From NCEH01 sp043195195 (GTDB taxonomy: Bacteria > Pseudomonadota > Alphaproteobacteria > Rhizobiales > Xanthobacteraceae), in the NCBI RefSeq assembly GCF_043195195.1, contig NZ_JBAFWT010000011.1:79847-143846 (forward strand): a DNA stretch of 64,000 nt. The letters are read 5' to 3'. The notes under the pieces were generated by a model. It did no database searches. It was given only the letters and a program-made list of their open reading frames with translations, and was not told the origin of the DNA. Within the stretch, counting starts at the first letter, position 1, and the number at the start of each line of letters is the position of its first letter. This document shows, in pieces, positions 30,068 to 38,863 of the stretch. The position numbers and the translations under genes were made by a program.

Positions 30068-30467
30068 CGTGACGTCTCTATCCGTCCCGTCTCTTGTCAG
30101 GGGAGGGCGGAGACGGGCCGCCGGACCCTCCGGTCCATGAAATCGCTTATCGACACGCCCAATGCGGCGCCAGCAAGTCCACGCTTGAATCTCGATTCCC
30201 AGGGCGCAACGGCGCGCCCGCCGCCGGCCGAAAGGTCCATGCGGCACACGCGTGCGTCCAGGATACGACGGGAGACTTATGAACGGGTCGCAGGCTTGTC
30301 AATGAGAGTGGTCCGTATGATGCGGGTTCGTTGGGGCATATTCCCCGCCGCAGGGGCCCGGTTACGAATTTCCCCCAGGATGCAGCTTCGCTAACCATGA
30401 GCTGTCATGGACTTGTCGGGGCCCGCTCATTAGTATCCCCGGCGGAAGAGGTCCCGGGGGATTTGCG
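30068..30467. other. Divergent non-coding region between secA and the RND operon
   Basis: 400 bases that must contain the promoters of secA (left) and of the efflux operon (right). I see no gene, no long inverted repeat and no TetR- or MarR-type palindrome that would explain control of the pump. Confidence 0.5.
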
Positions 30468-31820
30468 ATGATGGGGCGGGTAGCGCGTGTTTGCCGCGTC
30501 GGCTTGAATGTCGGCTTGTCGGCCGGCTTAGTCATGGGCGCGATGCGGCCTCGGTGGGTGGTTGGAATTCCCGTGCTGGCCCTTGCGCTGGCCGGATGCG
30601 AGGAAAAAAACACCTACGTCGCACCGCCGCCGCCGACCGTTACCGTCGCTGAAGCGACCGCCGTGCCGGTGACGCGCTACCTCGAGCTGACCGGCAACAC
30701 GGCCTCCATCAACACGGTGGACCTCAACGCCCGCGTCCAGGGATTCCTCACCGACATCAAATACAAGGACGGTGCCTTCGTGAAGAAGGGCACGGTTCTG
30801 TTCGTGATCGAGCAGGACCAATATATTGCCGACGTGGCCCAGGCCAAGGCGACGCTCGCCGCCAAGCAGGCCGCGCAGGTGCAGGCGGAAGCCGAGTTCA
30901 ATCGCCAGAGCCAGCTCGCCAAGCAGGATTTCGCCTCGCAGGCGACCCTGGATCAGGCCCGTGCCAAGCGCGACGGGGCAGTGGCCGACGTGCAGAACGC
31001 CCAGGCCAGCCTCGACATTGCGAATATCAATCTCGGCTACACGCAGGTCACCGCGCCGTTCGATGGCGTGGTCACGGCCCATCTCCAGGATATCGGCGCG
31101 CTGGTCGGCTACAGCAGCCCCACGAAGCTCGCGACCATCGTCGAGATCAATCCGATCTATGTGTGGTTCTCACTGTCCGAGACCCAGGTCCTGAACATCA
31201 AGGAGGCCCTGGCCAAGCAAGGCAGGACCCTCCAGTCGGTGTCGCAGGATCTCGCCAACATTCCGGTCGAGATCGGCCTGCAGACAGAGCAGGGCTACCC
31301 CCACGCCGGACGGCTCGATTATGTTGCGCCGCAGGTCGATCCCAATACCGGCACGCTGACGGTGCGCGGCATTTTCGAGAACAAGAACATGGCGTTGATT
31401 CCCGGACTGTTCGCCCGGGTGCGCCTGCCGCTTGGCGCCCCGGTCGACATGGTGGTGGTGAATGACGCGGCCATCGGCACGAACCAGAGCGGCAGCTACG
31501 TGCTGACGGTGGATTCCACCGGCAAGGTATCGCAGCAGGTCGTGAATCTCGGCCAGATCCAGAGCAACGGACTGCGGGCCCTGTCGGCCGGGCTTTCGGC
31601 CGGCACGCAGGTGGTGGTCAACGGCCTGCAGCGCGCCGTGCCTGGCTCCAAGGTCACGGTCGAGAAGGGCGCCATGACGCCCCCCGAGCCCAAGAAGCCC
31701 ATCTCGCCGGCGATGAACACTCCCGCCGCGACCACCCCCGCAGCCACGGCCCCGGCTGCCACCACGTCTCCCGCCGCGACGACGCCCCCAGCGGCGACGC
31801 CGGCCGCGCCCAAGAATTGA
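30468..31820 (+). CDS. RND efflux periplasmic adaptor (membrane fusion protein)
   Basis: 450 residues. The N-terminal signal includes a lipobox-like LALAGC near residue 44, so it is probably a lipoprotein. Translation may start at the later ATG at 30534. The MFP core has TGNTASINTVDLNARVQGFL (barrel-sandwich), a coiled-coil hairpin rich in Ala/Gln/Lys (LAAKQAAQVQAEAEF), LGYTQVTAPFDGVVT and the beta-barrel. The last 40 residues are a Thr/Pro/Ala low-complexity tail. It links the pump encoded 31 bases downstream to an outer-membrane channel, which is not in the window. Confidence 0.9.
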   Translation: MMGRVARVCRVGLNVGLSAGLVMGAMRPRWVVGIPVLALALAGCEEKNTYVAPPPPTVTVAEATAVPVTRYLELTGNTASINTVDLNARVQGFLTDIKYKDGAFVKKGTVLFVIEQDQYIADVAQAKATLAAKQAAQVQAEAEFNRQSQLAKQDFASQATLDQARAKRDGAVADVQNAQASLDIANINLGYTQVTAPFDGVVTAHLQDIGALVGYSSPTKLATIVEINPIYVWFSLSETQVLNIKEALAKQGRTLQSVSQDLANIPVEIGLQTEQGYPHAGRLDYVAPQVDPNTGTLTVRGIFENKNMALIPGLFARVRLPLGAPVDMVVVNDAAIGTNQSGSYVLTVDSTGKVSQQVVNLGQIQSNGLRALSAGLSAGTQVVVNGLQRAVPGSKVTVEKGAMTPPEPKKPISPAMNTPAATTPAATAPAATTSPAATTPPAATPAAPKN

Positions 31821-31851
31821 CGACCGATCCCTCGAGCCACAGGCGGCGAAC

Positions 31852-34800
31852 ATGATCTCGCGCTTTTTCATCGAGCGACCGGTACTGGCGAACGTCCTCG
31901 CTCTTCTCTTCGTGCTGATCGGCTCGGTCTGTCTCATCCGCCTGCCGGTGGCGCAATATCCCAATATCGTGCCGCCCACCGTCACGGTCAGCACCAGCTA
32001 TCCCGGCGCCAGCGCCAAGACCATCGTCGACACCGTGGCGCTGCCCATCGAGCAGCAGGTCAACGGCGTCCAGGACATGCTCTACATGCAGTCCTGGGCA
32101 GCCAGCGACGGCACCTATACGCTGGTGGTGACCTTCGCCATCGGCACCGACCCGAACATGGCGCAGGTGCTGGTGCAGAACCGCGTGTCCATCGCCATGG
32201 CCTCGCTGCCCCAGGCGGTGCAGACCCAGGGCGTGACCACGCTCCAGAAGGGCACCTCGATCCTGGAGTTCGTCGCGCTGACCTCGCCGGACGGGCGCTA
32301 TGACGGCCTTTTCCTGTCCAACTATGCCGCCATCTACGTGCAGAACGAGCTGGCGCGCCTGGACGGGGTGGGCAACGTCCTGATCTTCGGCGCCGGCGAT
32401 TACGCCATGCGCGTGTGGATGGACCCGGACAAGATGCAGTCTGTGGGCCTCACCCCTTCCGACGTGGTGAGTGCAATCCAGAAGCAGAGCCAGGAGGTCA
32501 CGGCCGGCCAGGTGGGCATGCCGCCGACGCCCGCGGGCACCAGCTTCCAATATACCGTCAACATCCAAGGCCGCCTCAACGACGTTCCCGATTACGAGAA
32601 CATCATCGTCAAGGTGGACAACCAGAATGGCGGCCGGATTCTGCGGGTGAAGGACATCGGCCGCGTCGAACTGGGTGCGCAGAGCTATTCCAAGACCTTC
32701 CAGCTCGACAACAAGCCGGCGACCGGCATCGCCATCTTTCAATTGCCCAACGCCAACGCGCTCGACGTCGCCGCCAACGTCAAGGCGAAGATGGAGCAGT
32801 TGAAGACGTCCTTCCCAGAAGGCGTCGCCTACCAGATCCCCTTCGATACCACCCTGTTCGTCGCCGCCTCCATCGGCGAGGTCTACAAGACCCTCTACGA
32901 GGCGGGCATCCTGGTGCTCGTCGTCATCATCCTGTTCCTGCAGGATTGGCGCGCGACTCTGGTGCCGGCAACCACCGTGCCGGTGACCATCATCGGCGCG
33001 TTCGCCGCCATGGCCGCCATGGGCTTCACCATCAATCTCTCGACCCTGTTCGCGCTGATCCTCGCCATCGGCATCGTCGTCGACGACGCCATCGTGATCG
33101 TGGAGGGCGTCGCGCGACACATCGAGGAGGGGATGGAGGGCCAGCCCGCCGCCGAAAAGGCGATGGACGAATTGTTTGGTCCGGTGATCGGCATCACGCT
33201 GGTGCTGATGTCGGTGTTCCTGCCCGCATCCTTCATTCCCGGCCTGACCGGCGAGATGTTCAAGCAGTTCGCCTTGGTGATCGCGGCGACCGCCTTCATC
33301 TCGGCGATCAACGCGGCGACCCTGAAGCCGACCCAGTGCGCCCTGTGGCTGCGTCCGCCGACCCCGCCGGAAAAGCGCAATTTCATCTTCCGCGGCTTCA
33401 ACGCCATCTATGACCGCTGCGAACGTGGGTACACCGCCCTGATCACCCGCATGGTGCACGTCTCCGGCCTGATGGTTTTGGTGGCGCTGGGGCTGATCGC
33501 CCTCGCCGGCTACGGCCTCACCCGCGTCCCCACCTCATTCCTGCCGATCGAGGACCAGGGCTATGTGGTGCTGGCGGTTCAGCTGCCAGACGGTGCGTCC
33601 ACCGCGCGGACGCAGGCGGTGGTGAACAAGGCGTCCTCCATCGCCCAGAAGATCCCGGGCGTGGACACGGTGCTCGGCATCACCGGCATTTCCGCACTCG
33701 ACAACAACTCAACCTTGAGCAGTGCCGGGGTGCTCTACGTCACGTTCAAGGACTGGAGCGTACGCGACAAGGAGAAGGGTCAGGACCTGCTGTCCATCTA
33801 CACGCGGATGAACGCGGAACTGAGCCAGATCGAGGAAGCGAGCATCGCAGTCCTGGTTCCGCCCGCCATCCAGGGCATCGGCAACGCGGCCGGCTTCACC
33901 ATGCAGCCGCAGATCCGCGACGGCAATTTCGACTATGTCCTGCTGGAGCGGGTCGCCAACGCGATCATCGACAAGGGCGAGACCCAGTCCTCGCTCTCCC
34001 ACCTGTCCACCTCGTTCCGCGTGGGCGCGCCGCAATTGCAGGTGGACGTCAATCGCATCAAGGCCGAGACGCTGGGCGTTACGGTGGGGCAGGTGTTCAA
34101 CGCCGTCTCCACCTATGTGGGCTCCACCTACGTCACCCAGATCAACAAGTTCGGCAACGTGTTCCAGGTCTATGCGCAGGCCGAGGCCAAGTCGCGCATC
34201 TCGCCGGAGGATCTGAACAACCTCAAGGTGAAGGCGAGCAACGGCACCATGGTGCCCCTCGGCACCTTGATCGACATCCGCGTGATTCCCGGCGCGCCCC
34301 TGATCTCGCTGTACAATCTCTATCCGACCGCCACCATCGTCGGCACCAACGCCGCGGGCTTCTCCTCGGGTCAGGCGCTGAGCATGATGGAGCAGATCGC
34401 AGCCGCCACCTTGCCGCCGGGCATGGGCTTCGAATGGACTGCCATGTCCTATCAGGAGAAGCAGGTCGGTTCGCAGATGTACTATGTCTTCGGGCTGGCG
34501 ATCCTGCTGGTCTACATGGTGCTCGCGGGACAATATGAGAGCTGGATCCAGCCGTTGTCGGTGATCCTCGCGGTGCCGCTGGCGCTGCTCGGCACCGTCG
34601 GGGCGCTGGTCGGGCTTGGAATCGCAAACAACCTCTATACCCAGATCGGTCTCGTCCTGCTGATCGCCCTGGCATCGAAAAACGCCATCCTGATCGTTGA
34701 ATATGCCCGCGAGAAACGAATGGAGGGCATGGGGATCGCGGAAGCGGCGGTGGAGGCGTCGCGCCTGCGGTTCCGCCCCATCCTGATGACGTCGTTCGCC

Positions 34801-35058
34801 TTCATCCTCGGCGTGCTGCCGCTGGTCTTCGCCACCGGTGCGGGCGCCAATTCGCGCAAGTCCATCGGCATCGCGGTTGTGAGCGGCATGCTCGCCTCCA
34901 CCTGCCTCGCGGTTCTGTTCGTGCCGTCCTTCTACACGGTGCTGCAGCGCTTCGAGGAAAAGTACCTCGGCAAGAAAAAGAAGCCGCACGCCACGCCAGA
35001 AGGCGGGCCGACGCCGCCGCCAGCTGGCGAAGTCCCCGGCCATCACGCGTCCGCCTGA
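31852..35058 (+). CDS. RND multidrug efflux permease, HAE1 family
   Basis: 1068 residues. It starts MISRFFIERPVLANVLALLF, as AcrB-type pumps do, and contains 12 predicted membrane segments with two large periplasmic loops. The proton-relay aspartate pair is Asp411-Asp412 in GIVVDDAIVIVEGV, and the late segment contains LIALASKNAILIVEYARE. A charged, Pro-rich tail ends the protein. It exports drugs, solvents or other amphiphiles using the proton gradient. No TolC-like or regulatory gene accompanies it. Confidence 0.95.
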   Translation: MISRFFIERPVLANVLALLFVLIGSVCLIRLPVAQYPNIVPPTVTVSTSYPGASAKTIVDTVALPIEQQVNGVQDMLYMQSWAASDGTYTLVVTFAIGTDPNMAQVLVQNRVSIAMASLPQAVQTQGVTTLQKGTSILEFVALTSPDGRYDGLFLSNYAAIYVQNELARLDGVGNVLIFGAGDYAMRVWMDPDKMQSVGLTPSDVVSAIQKQSQEVTAGQVGMPPTPAGTSFQYTVNIQGRLNDVPDYENIIVKVDNQNGGRILRVKDIGRVELGAQSYSKTFQLDNKPATGIAIFQLPNANALDVAANVKAKMEQLKTSFPEGVAYQIPFDTTLFVAASIGEVYKTLYEAGILVLVVIILFLQDWRATLVPATTVPVTIIGAFAAMAAMGFTINLSTLFALILAIGIVVDDAIVIVEGVARHIEEGMEGQPAAEKAMDELFGPVIGITLVLMSVFLPASFIPGLTGEMFKQFALVIAATAFISAINAATLKPTQCALWLRPPTPPEKRNFIFRGFNAIYDRCERGYTALITRMVHVSGLMVLVALGLIALAGYGLTRVPTSFLPIEDQGYVVLAVQLPDGASTARTQAVVNKASSIAQKIPGVDTVLGITGISALDNNSTLSSAGVLYVTFKDWSVRDKEKGQDLLSIYTRMNAELSQIEEASIAVLVPPAIQGIGNAAGFTMQPQIRDGNFDYVLLERVANAIIDKGETQSSLSHLSTSFRVGAPQLQVDVNRIKAETLGVTVGQVFNAVSTYVGSTYVTQINKFGNVFQVYAQAEAKSRISPEDLNNLKVKASNGTMVPLGTLIDIRVIPGAPLISLYNLYPTATIVGTNAAGFSSGQALSMMEQIAAATLPPGMGFEWTAMSYQEKQVGSQMYYVFGLAILLVYMVLAGQYESWIQPLSVILAVPLALLGTVGALVGLGIANNLYTQIGLVLLIALASKNAILIVEYAREKRMEGMGIAEAAVEASRLRFRPILMTSFAFILGVLPLVFATGAGANSRKSIGIAVVSGMLASTCLAVLFVPSFYTVLQRFEEKYLGKKKKPHATPEGGPTPPPAGEVPGHHASA

Positions 35059-35066
35059 TGGCGGCA

Positions 35067-35091
35067 GCAGGGGCGCCGTGCGCGCCCCTGC
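35067..35091 (+). terminator. Hairpin after the RND permease gene
   Basis: GCAGGGGCGC (35067-35076) and GCGCCCCTGC (35082-35091) form a perfect 10-bp stem with a 5-base loop, 8 bases after the stop. There is no T-run, so it may act as a weak terminator or an RNA-stabilising end. Confidence 0.6.
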
Positions 35092-35191
35092 CTCCAAAAG
35101 CGGCAATGCACGCCGTAAACTCACGCTTTCTTGAGGCGGTGCGCTTGTCTAACCTCAAGCCGTGCTGCGCCAACTGGAGCTGGTGACCTGA

Positions 35192-38100
35192 ATGTCGATC
35201 CTCGCGAGCCTCCACCACGTCACCAGCTACAGCTATGACCGGCCGATCATGCTCGGTCCCCAGACCGTGCGCCTGCGCCCGGCGCCCCACAGCCGCACCG
35301 AGATACCCGCCTATTCCCTGAAGATCACCCCGGCCGAGCACTTCATCAACTGGCAGCAGGACCCGTTCGGCAACTGGCTGGCCCGGCTCGTGTTCCCCGA
35401 GAAGACCACGGAGTTCAAGGTCGAGGTGGACCTGCTCGCGCGGATGTCGGTGATCAATCCGTTCGACTTCTTCATCGAGGAATATGCCGATCATTTCCCC
35501 TTCGCATATACCGAGGAGCTGAAGGCGGAGCTCACGCCCTATCTGGCGCTTGAGGACGACGGCCCCGCGCTCGACGCCTTCGTCGCTGCGATCCCGCGCA
35601 CCAAGACGCGCATGGTGGATTTCCTGGTCGGACTCAATCAGCGCGTGCAAGCCGAGGTCGGCTATGTGATCCGCCTGGAGCCCGGCGTTCAGACGCCGGA
35701 AGAGACGCTCACGAGCAAGCTCGGTTCCTGCCGCGATTCCGGCTGGCTGCTGGTGCAGGTGCTGCGCCGCCTCGGCCTGGCGGCCCGTTTCGTCTCGGGT
35801 TACCTGATCCAGCTCAAGCCGGACGTGCCGGCGCTGGACGGTCCCTCCGGCACCGACGTGGATTTTACCGACCTGCACGCCTGGGCCGAGGTCTATCTCC
35901 CCGGCGCCGGCTGGATCGGCCTCGACGCCACCTCCGGCCTGCTGTGCGGGGAAGGCCATATCCCGTTGGCGGCGACCCCGCACTATCGTTCGGCCGCGCC
36001 GATCACCGGCCTGGTCGAGCCGGCGGAGGTCACCTTCGATTTCGAGATGACAGTGACCCGCGTTGCCGAGGCGCCCCGCGTCACGCTGCCGTTCTCGGAC
36101 GAAAGCTGGGCGGCGCTCAACACGCTCGGTGAGAAGGTCGACGCCGACCTGCTCGGCAATGACGTCCGCCTGACCATGGGCGGCGAGCCGACGTTCGTCT
36201 CGATCGACGATTATGAGGATCCGGAATGGAACACCGCCGCTTTCGGCCCGCAGAAGCGGGTGCGAGCGGACGATCTGATCCGCCGGTTGCGCAAGCGCTT
36301 CGCCCCCGGCGGCATGCTGCATTACGGCCAGGGCAAATGGTATCCCGGCGAGCCGCTGCCGCGCTGGTCGTTCGGCCTGTTCTGGCGCAAGGACGACAAG
36401 GCGATCTGGCATGACGAGGGCCTGATCGCCGACGAGGCGCACGATTACGGCGTCACCACTGCGGACGCCGAGCGGTTTGCGCGCGCCCTTGCCGAACGGC
36501 TCGGGCTCTCGGCCAAATATGTCCAGCCCGCCTATGAGGACAACGCCCATTTCCTCCTCAAGGAAGCGAACCTGCCGCAGAATCTGGAGCCCGGCGACAA
36601 GCGCCTGAAGGATCCCGAGGCGCGCATCACGCTGGCCAAGGCGCTGGCCGATGGCCTCGCCACGCCGCGTGGCTTCGTCATCCCGGTGACGCGGCTCAAC
36701 GACAAGGCCGGCAGCGGATGGCTGAGCGAGGTCTGGAAGTTCCGCCGCGGCCATCTGTTCCTGGTGCCCGGCGACAGCGCCATCGGCTTCCGCCTGCCGC
36801 TGGATTCGCTGCCCTATCTTTCGCCTATCCTCTATCCCCACACCATTCCCGCCGATCCGATGGAGCCGCGCGGGCCGCTGCCCGATCCCGACGAGATGGC
36901 GCAGGGCTATGAGCGCGATGCCGATACCGGCCATGTGCCCTCGGCCGAGCGGGCCCGCCAGATCGTCTCCGATTACCTCGCGCGGGCGCCGGAGCCGGCG
37001 GATCAGGCGGTGCGTACGGCGGTGTCCGTGGAAGCGCGCGATGGTCGGCTGTGCGTGTTCATGCCGCCGGTCACCCAGCTTGAGGATTATCTCGACTTCG
37101 TTGCCGTGGTGGAGGCGGTGGCCGCCGAGCTGAAGATGCCGGTGCATCTGGAGGGCTATCCGCCGCCATTCGATCCGCGCCTGCAGGTGATCGGCCTCTC
37201 GCCCGATCCCGGCGTGCTGGAGGTCAACATCCATCCCGCCTCCGATTGGAAGGGATGCGTGGAAACCACGCGCATCGTCTATGAGGAGGCGAGGCTCGCC
37301 CGCCTCGGCACCGAGAAATTCATGACCGACGGGCGCCACACCGGCACCGGCGGCGGCAATCATGTGGTGGTGGGTGGCATCACCCCGGCCGACAGCCCGT
37401 TCCTGCGTCGGCCGGACCTGTTGAAGAGCCTGCTGCTCTATTGGCAGCGCCACCCCTCGCTGTCCTACATGTTCTCGGGCGTGTTCATCGGCCCGACCTC
37501 ACAGCACCCACGCATCGACGAGGCCCGGCACGACAGCCTGTACGAACTGGAGATCGCTTTCTCCAAATTCCCGGCGCCGGGCACCGATCTGCAGCCGTCC
37601 CCCTGGCTGGTGGACCGGATGTTGCGCAACATCCTGATCGACGTGACGGGCAATACCCACCGCACGGAAATCTCCATCGACAAGCTCTATTCGCCCGATG
37701 GTCCCACCGGCCGGCTCGGGCTGGTGGAATTCCGCTGCTTCGAGATGCCGCCTGACTGGCGCATGAGCCTTGCCCAGCAATTGCTGCTGCGCGCGCTCAT
37801 CGCCGCGTTCTGGCGCAAGCCGCTGTCCGGCGGGCTGGTGCGCTGGGGCACGGCGCTGAACGATCGCTTCATGCTGCCTTATTATGCCTGGGCGGATTTC
37901 CTCGACGTTCTGAACGACTTGCGCGAGGCCGGGTACGATTTCGACCCACTCTGGTTCCGGGCGCAGTTCGAGTTCCGCTTTCCGAGCTTCGGCAAGGTGC
38001 AGCGGGCGGGCGTCGACATCGAGTTGCGGCAGGCGCTGGAGCCCTGGCATGTGCTGGGCGAGGAGGCCGCCTCCGGCGGCACCGTGCGCTATGTGGATAG

Positions 38101-38527
38101 TTCGGTGGAGCGGGTGCAGGTGCAGGTGGATGGGTTCAATCCCGCGCGCCATGTGGTCACCTGCAACGGCCGGCGGGTTCCGCTCACACCCACGTCGCGC
38201 AACGGCACCTATGTCGCCGGCGTGCGGTACAAGGCGTGGGATCCCTATTCCGCGCTCCACCCCACCATCCCCGTGCACACGCCGCTGGTATTCGATCTCA
38301 TCGACACCTGGGGCGGGCGCTCGCGCGGCGGCTTCGTCTATCACGTCTCCCATCCCGGGGGCCGGAGCTACGACACCTATCCGGTGAATTCCTATGAGGC
38401 GGAGGCGCGCCGGCTTGCACGCTTCGTCAACCACGGCCACACCCCCGGCGTGCCCCATGTACCGGCGGAAAGTGCGCCGGACGAGTTCCCGACCACCCTC
38501 GACCTGCGCAGGCCTGCCGGAATATGA
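35192..38527 (+). CDS. Transglutaminase-DUF2126 putative amidoligase fusion
   Basis: 1111 residues. Residues 1-300 are a bacterial transglutaminase-like domain opening MSILASLHHVTSYSYDRP, with a complete triad: Cys180 (GSCRDSG), His229 (DLHAWAEVY) and Asp245 (GLDATSG). The large remainder fits DUF2126 (PF09899, putative amidoligase), with LTMGGEPTFVSIDDYEDPEW and a GS-like region including TDGRHTGTGGGNHVVVGG. Comparative work on amidoligases placed this fusion with alpha-E and circularly permuted ATP-grasp proteins in a predicted peptide-synthesis or protein-modification system whose product is unknown. It leads the operon ending at 42294. Confidence 0.88.
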   Translation: MSILASLHHVTSYSYDRPIMLGPQTVRLRPAPHSRTEIPAYSLKITPAEHFINWQQDPFGNWLARLVFPEKTTEFKVEVDLLARMSVINPFDFFIEEYADHFPFAYTEELKAELTPYLALEDDGPALDAFVAAIPRTKTRMVDFLVGLNQRVQAEVGYVIRLEPGVQTPEETLTSKLGSCRDSGWLLVQVLRRLGLAARFVSGYLIQLKPDVPALDGPSGTDVDFTDLHAWAEVYLPGAGWIGLDATSGLLCGEGHIPLAATPHYRSAAPITGLVEPAEVTFDFEMTVTRVAEAPRVTLPFSDESWAALNTLGEKVDADLLGNDVRLTMGGEPTFVSIDDYEDPEWNTAAFGPQKRVRADDLIRRLRKRFAPGGMLHYGQGKWYPGEPLPRWSFGLFWRKDDKAIWHDEGLIADEAHDYGVTTADAERFARALAERLGLSAKYVQPAYEDNAHFLLKEANLPQNLEPGDKRLKDPEARITLAKALADGLATPRGFVIPVTRLNDKAGSGWLSEVWKFRRGHLFLVPGDSAIGFRLPLDSLPYLSPILYPHTIPADPMEPRGPLPDPDEMAQGYERDADTGHVPSAERARQIVSDYLARAPEPADQAVRTAVSVEARDGRLCVFMPPVTQLEDYLDFVAVVEAVAAELKMPVHLEGYPPPFDPRLQVIGLSPDPGVLEVNIHPASDWKGCVETTRIVYEEARLARLGTEKFMTDGRHTGTGGGNHVVVGGITPADSPFLRRPDLLKSLLLYWQRHPSLSYMFSGVFIGPTSQHPRIDEARHDSLYELEIAFSKFPAPGTDLQPSPWLVDRMLRNILIDVTGNTHRTEISIDKLYSPDGPTGRLGLVEFRCFEMPPDWRMSLAQQLLLRALIAAFWRKPLSGGLVRWGTALNDRFMLPYYAWADFLDVLNDLREAGYDFDPLWFRAQFEFRFPSFGKVQRAGVDIELRQALEPWHVLGEEAASGGTVRYVDSSVERVQVQVDGFNPARHVVTCNGRRVPLTPTSRNGTYVAGVRYKAWDPYSALHPTIPVHTPLVFDLIDTWGGRSRGGFVYHVSHPGGRSYDTYPVNSYEAEARRLARFVNHGHTPGVPHVPAESAPDEFPTTLDLRRPAGI

Positions 38528-38863
38528 GGCAGCCGCCGGCAGTAAATCTGCCGGCGGAAAAGAAATCCGCCCATATGGCGGATAATGTCTTTCCTCGCGG
38601 GAAAAGTTCGGCAAGCTAGGCGAGCTGACGCCGCGTCGGGCCGGCCGCTTTTTGCGGGCGGCGGCGCAGGTGGCATCATGCGCGGCCGTGCGACACGAAG
38701 CGGCCGCAGAATCTTGATCGGCGCGGACATCCATACGGGCGCGGAGACAGCATGATCTCTCAGCGTGGAGGCCGCCATGACACGCGGCCGACAAGGGATG
38801 GACAGCGAGGCTGAACGGTCCGGCTAAGGTCGGCCCGGCGTGTTCTCGGGAGGAAAGCCAAGC
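38528..38863. other. Intergenic stretch inside the amidoligase operon
   Basis: 336 bases between the DUF2126 gene and the ATP-grasp gene. A hairpin lies at the left end (38533-38557) and a strong GGGAGGAAAG ribosome site at the right. No credible coding frame is visible between. The gap is long for co-transcribed genes, so a second promoter is possible. Confidence 0.5.
38533..38557 (+). terminator. Hairpin after the DUF2126 gene
   Basis: CCGCCGGCAG (38533-38542) pairs perfectly with CTGCCGGCGG (38548-38557) across TAAAT, 5 bases after the stop. A purine tract (GAAAAGAAA) follows instead of T, so termination would be weak or it may cap the first message. Confidence 0.55.

Noticed and set aside
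31654..33459. 601-residue frame antisense to the RND genes
   Set aside because: Opposite real genes; composition is low-complexity His/Asp/Gly-rich.
34802..37453. 883-residue antisense frame across the RND permease end and the DUF2126 gene
   Set aside because: Opposite two strongly supported genes; no motifs or ribosome site.
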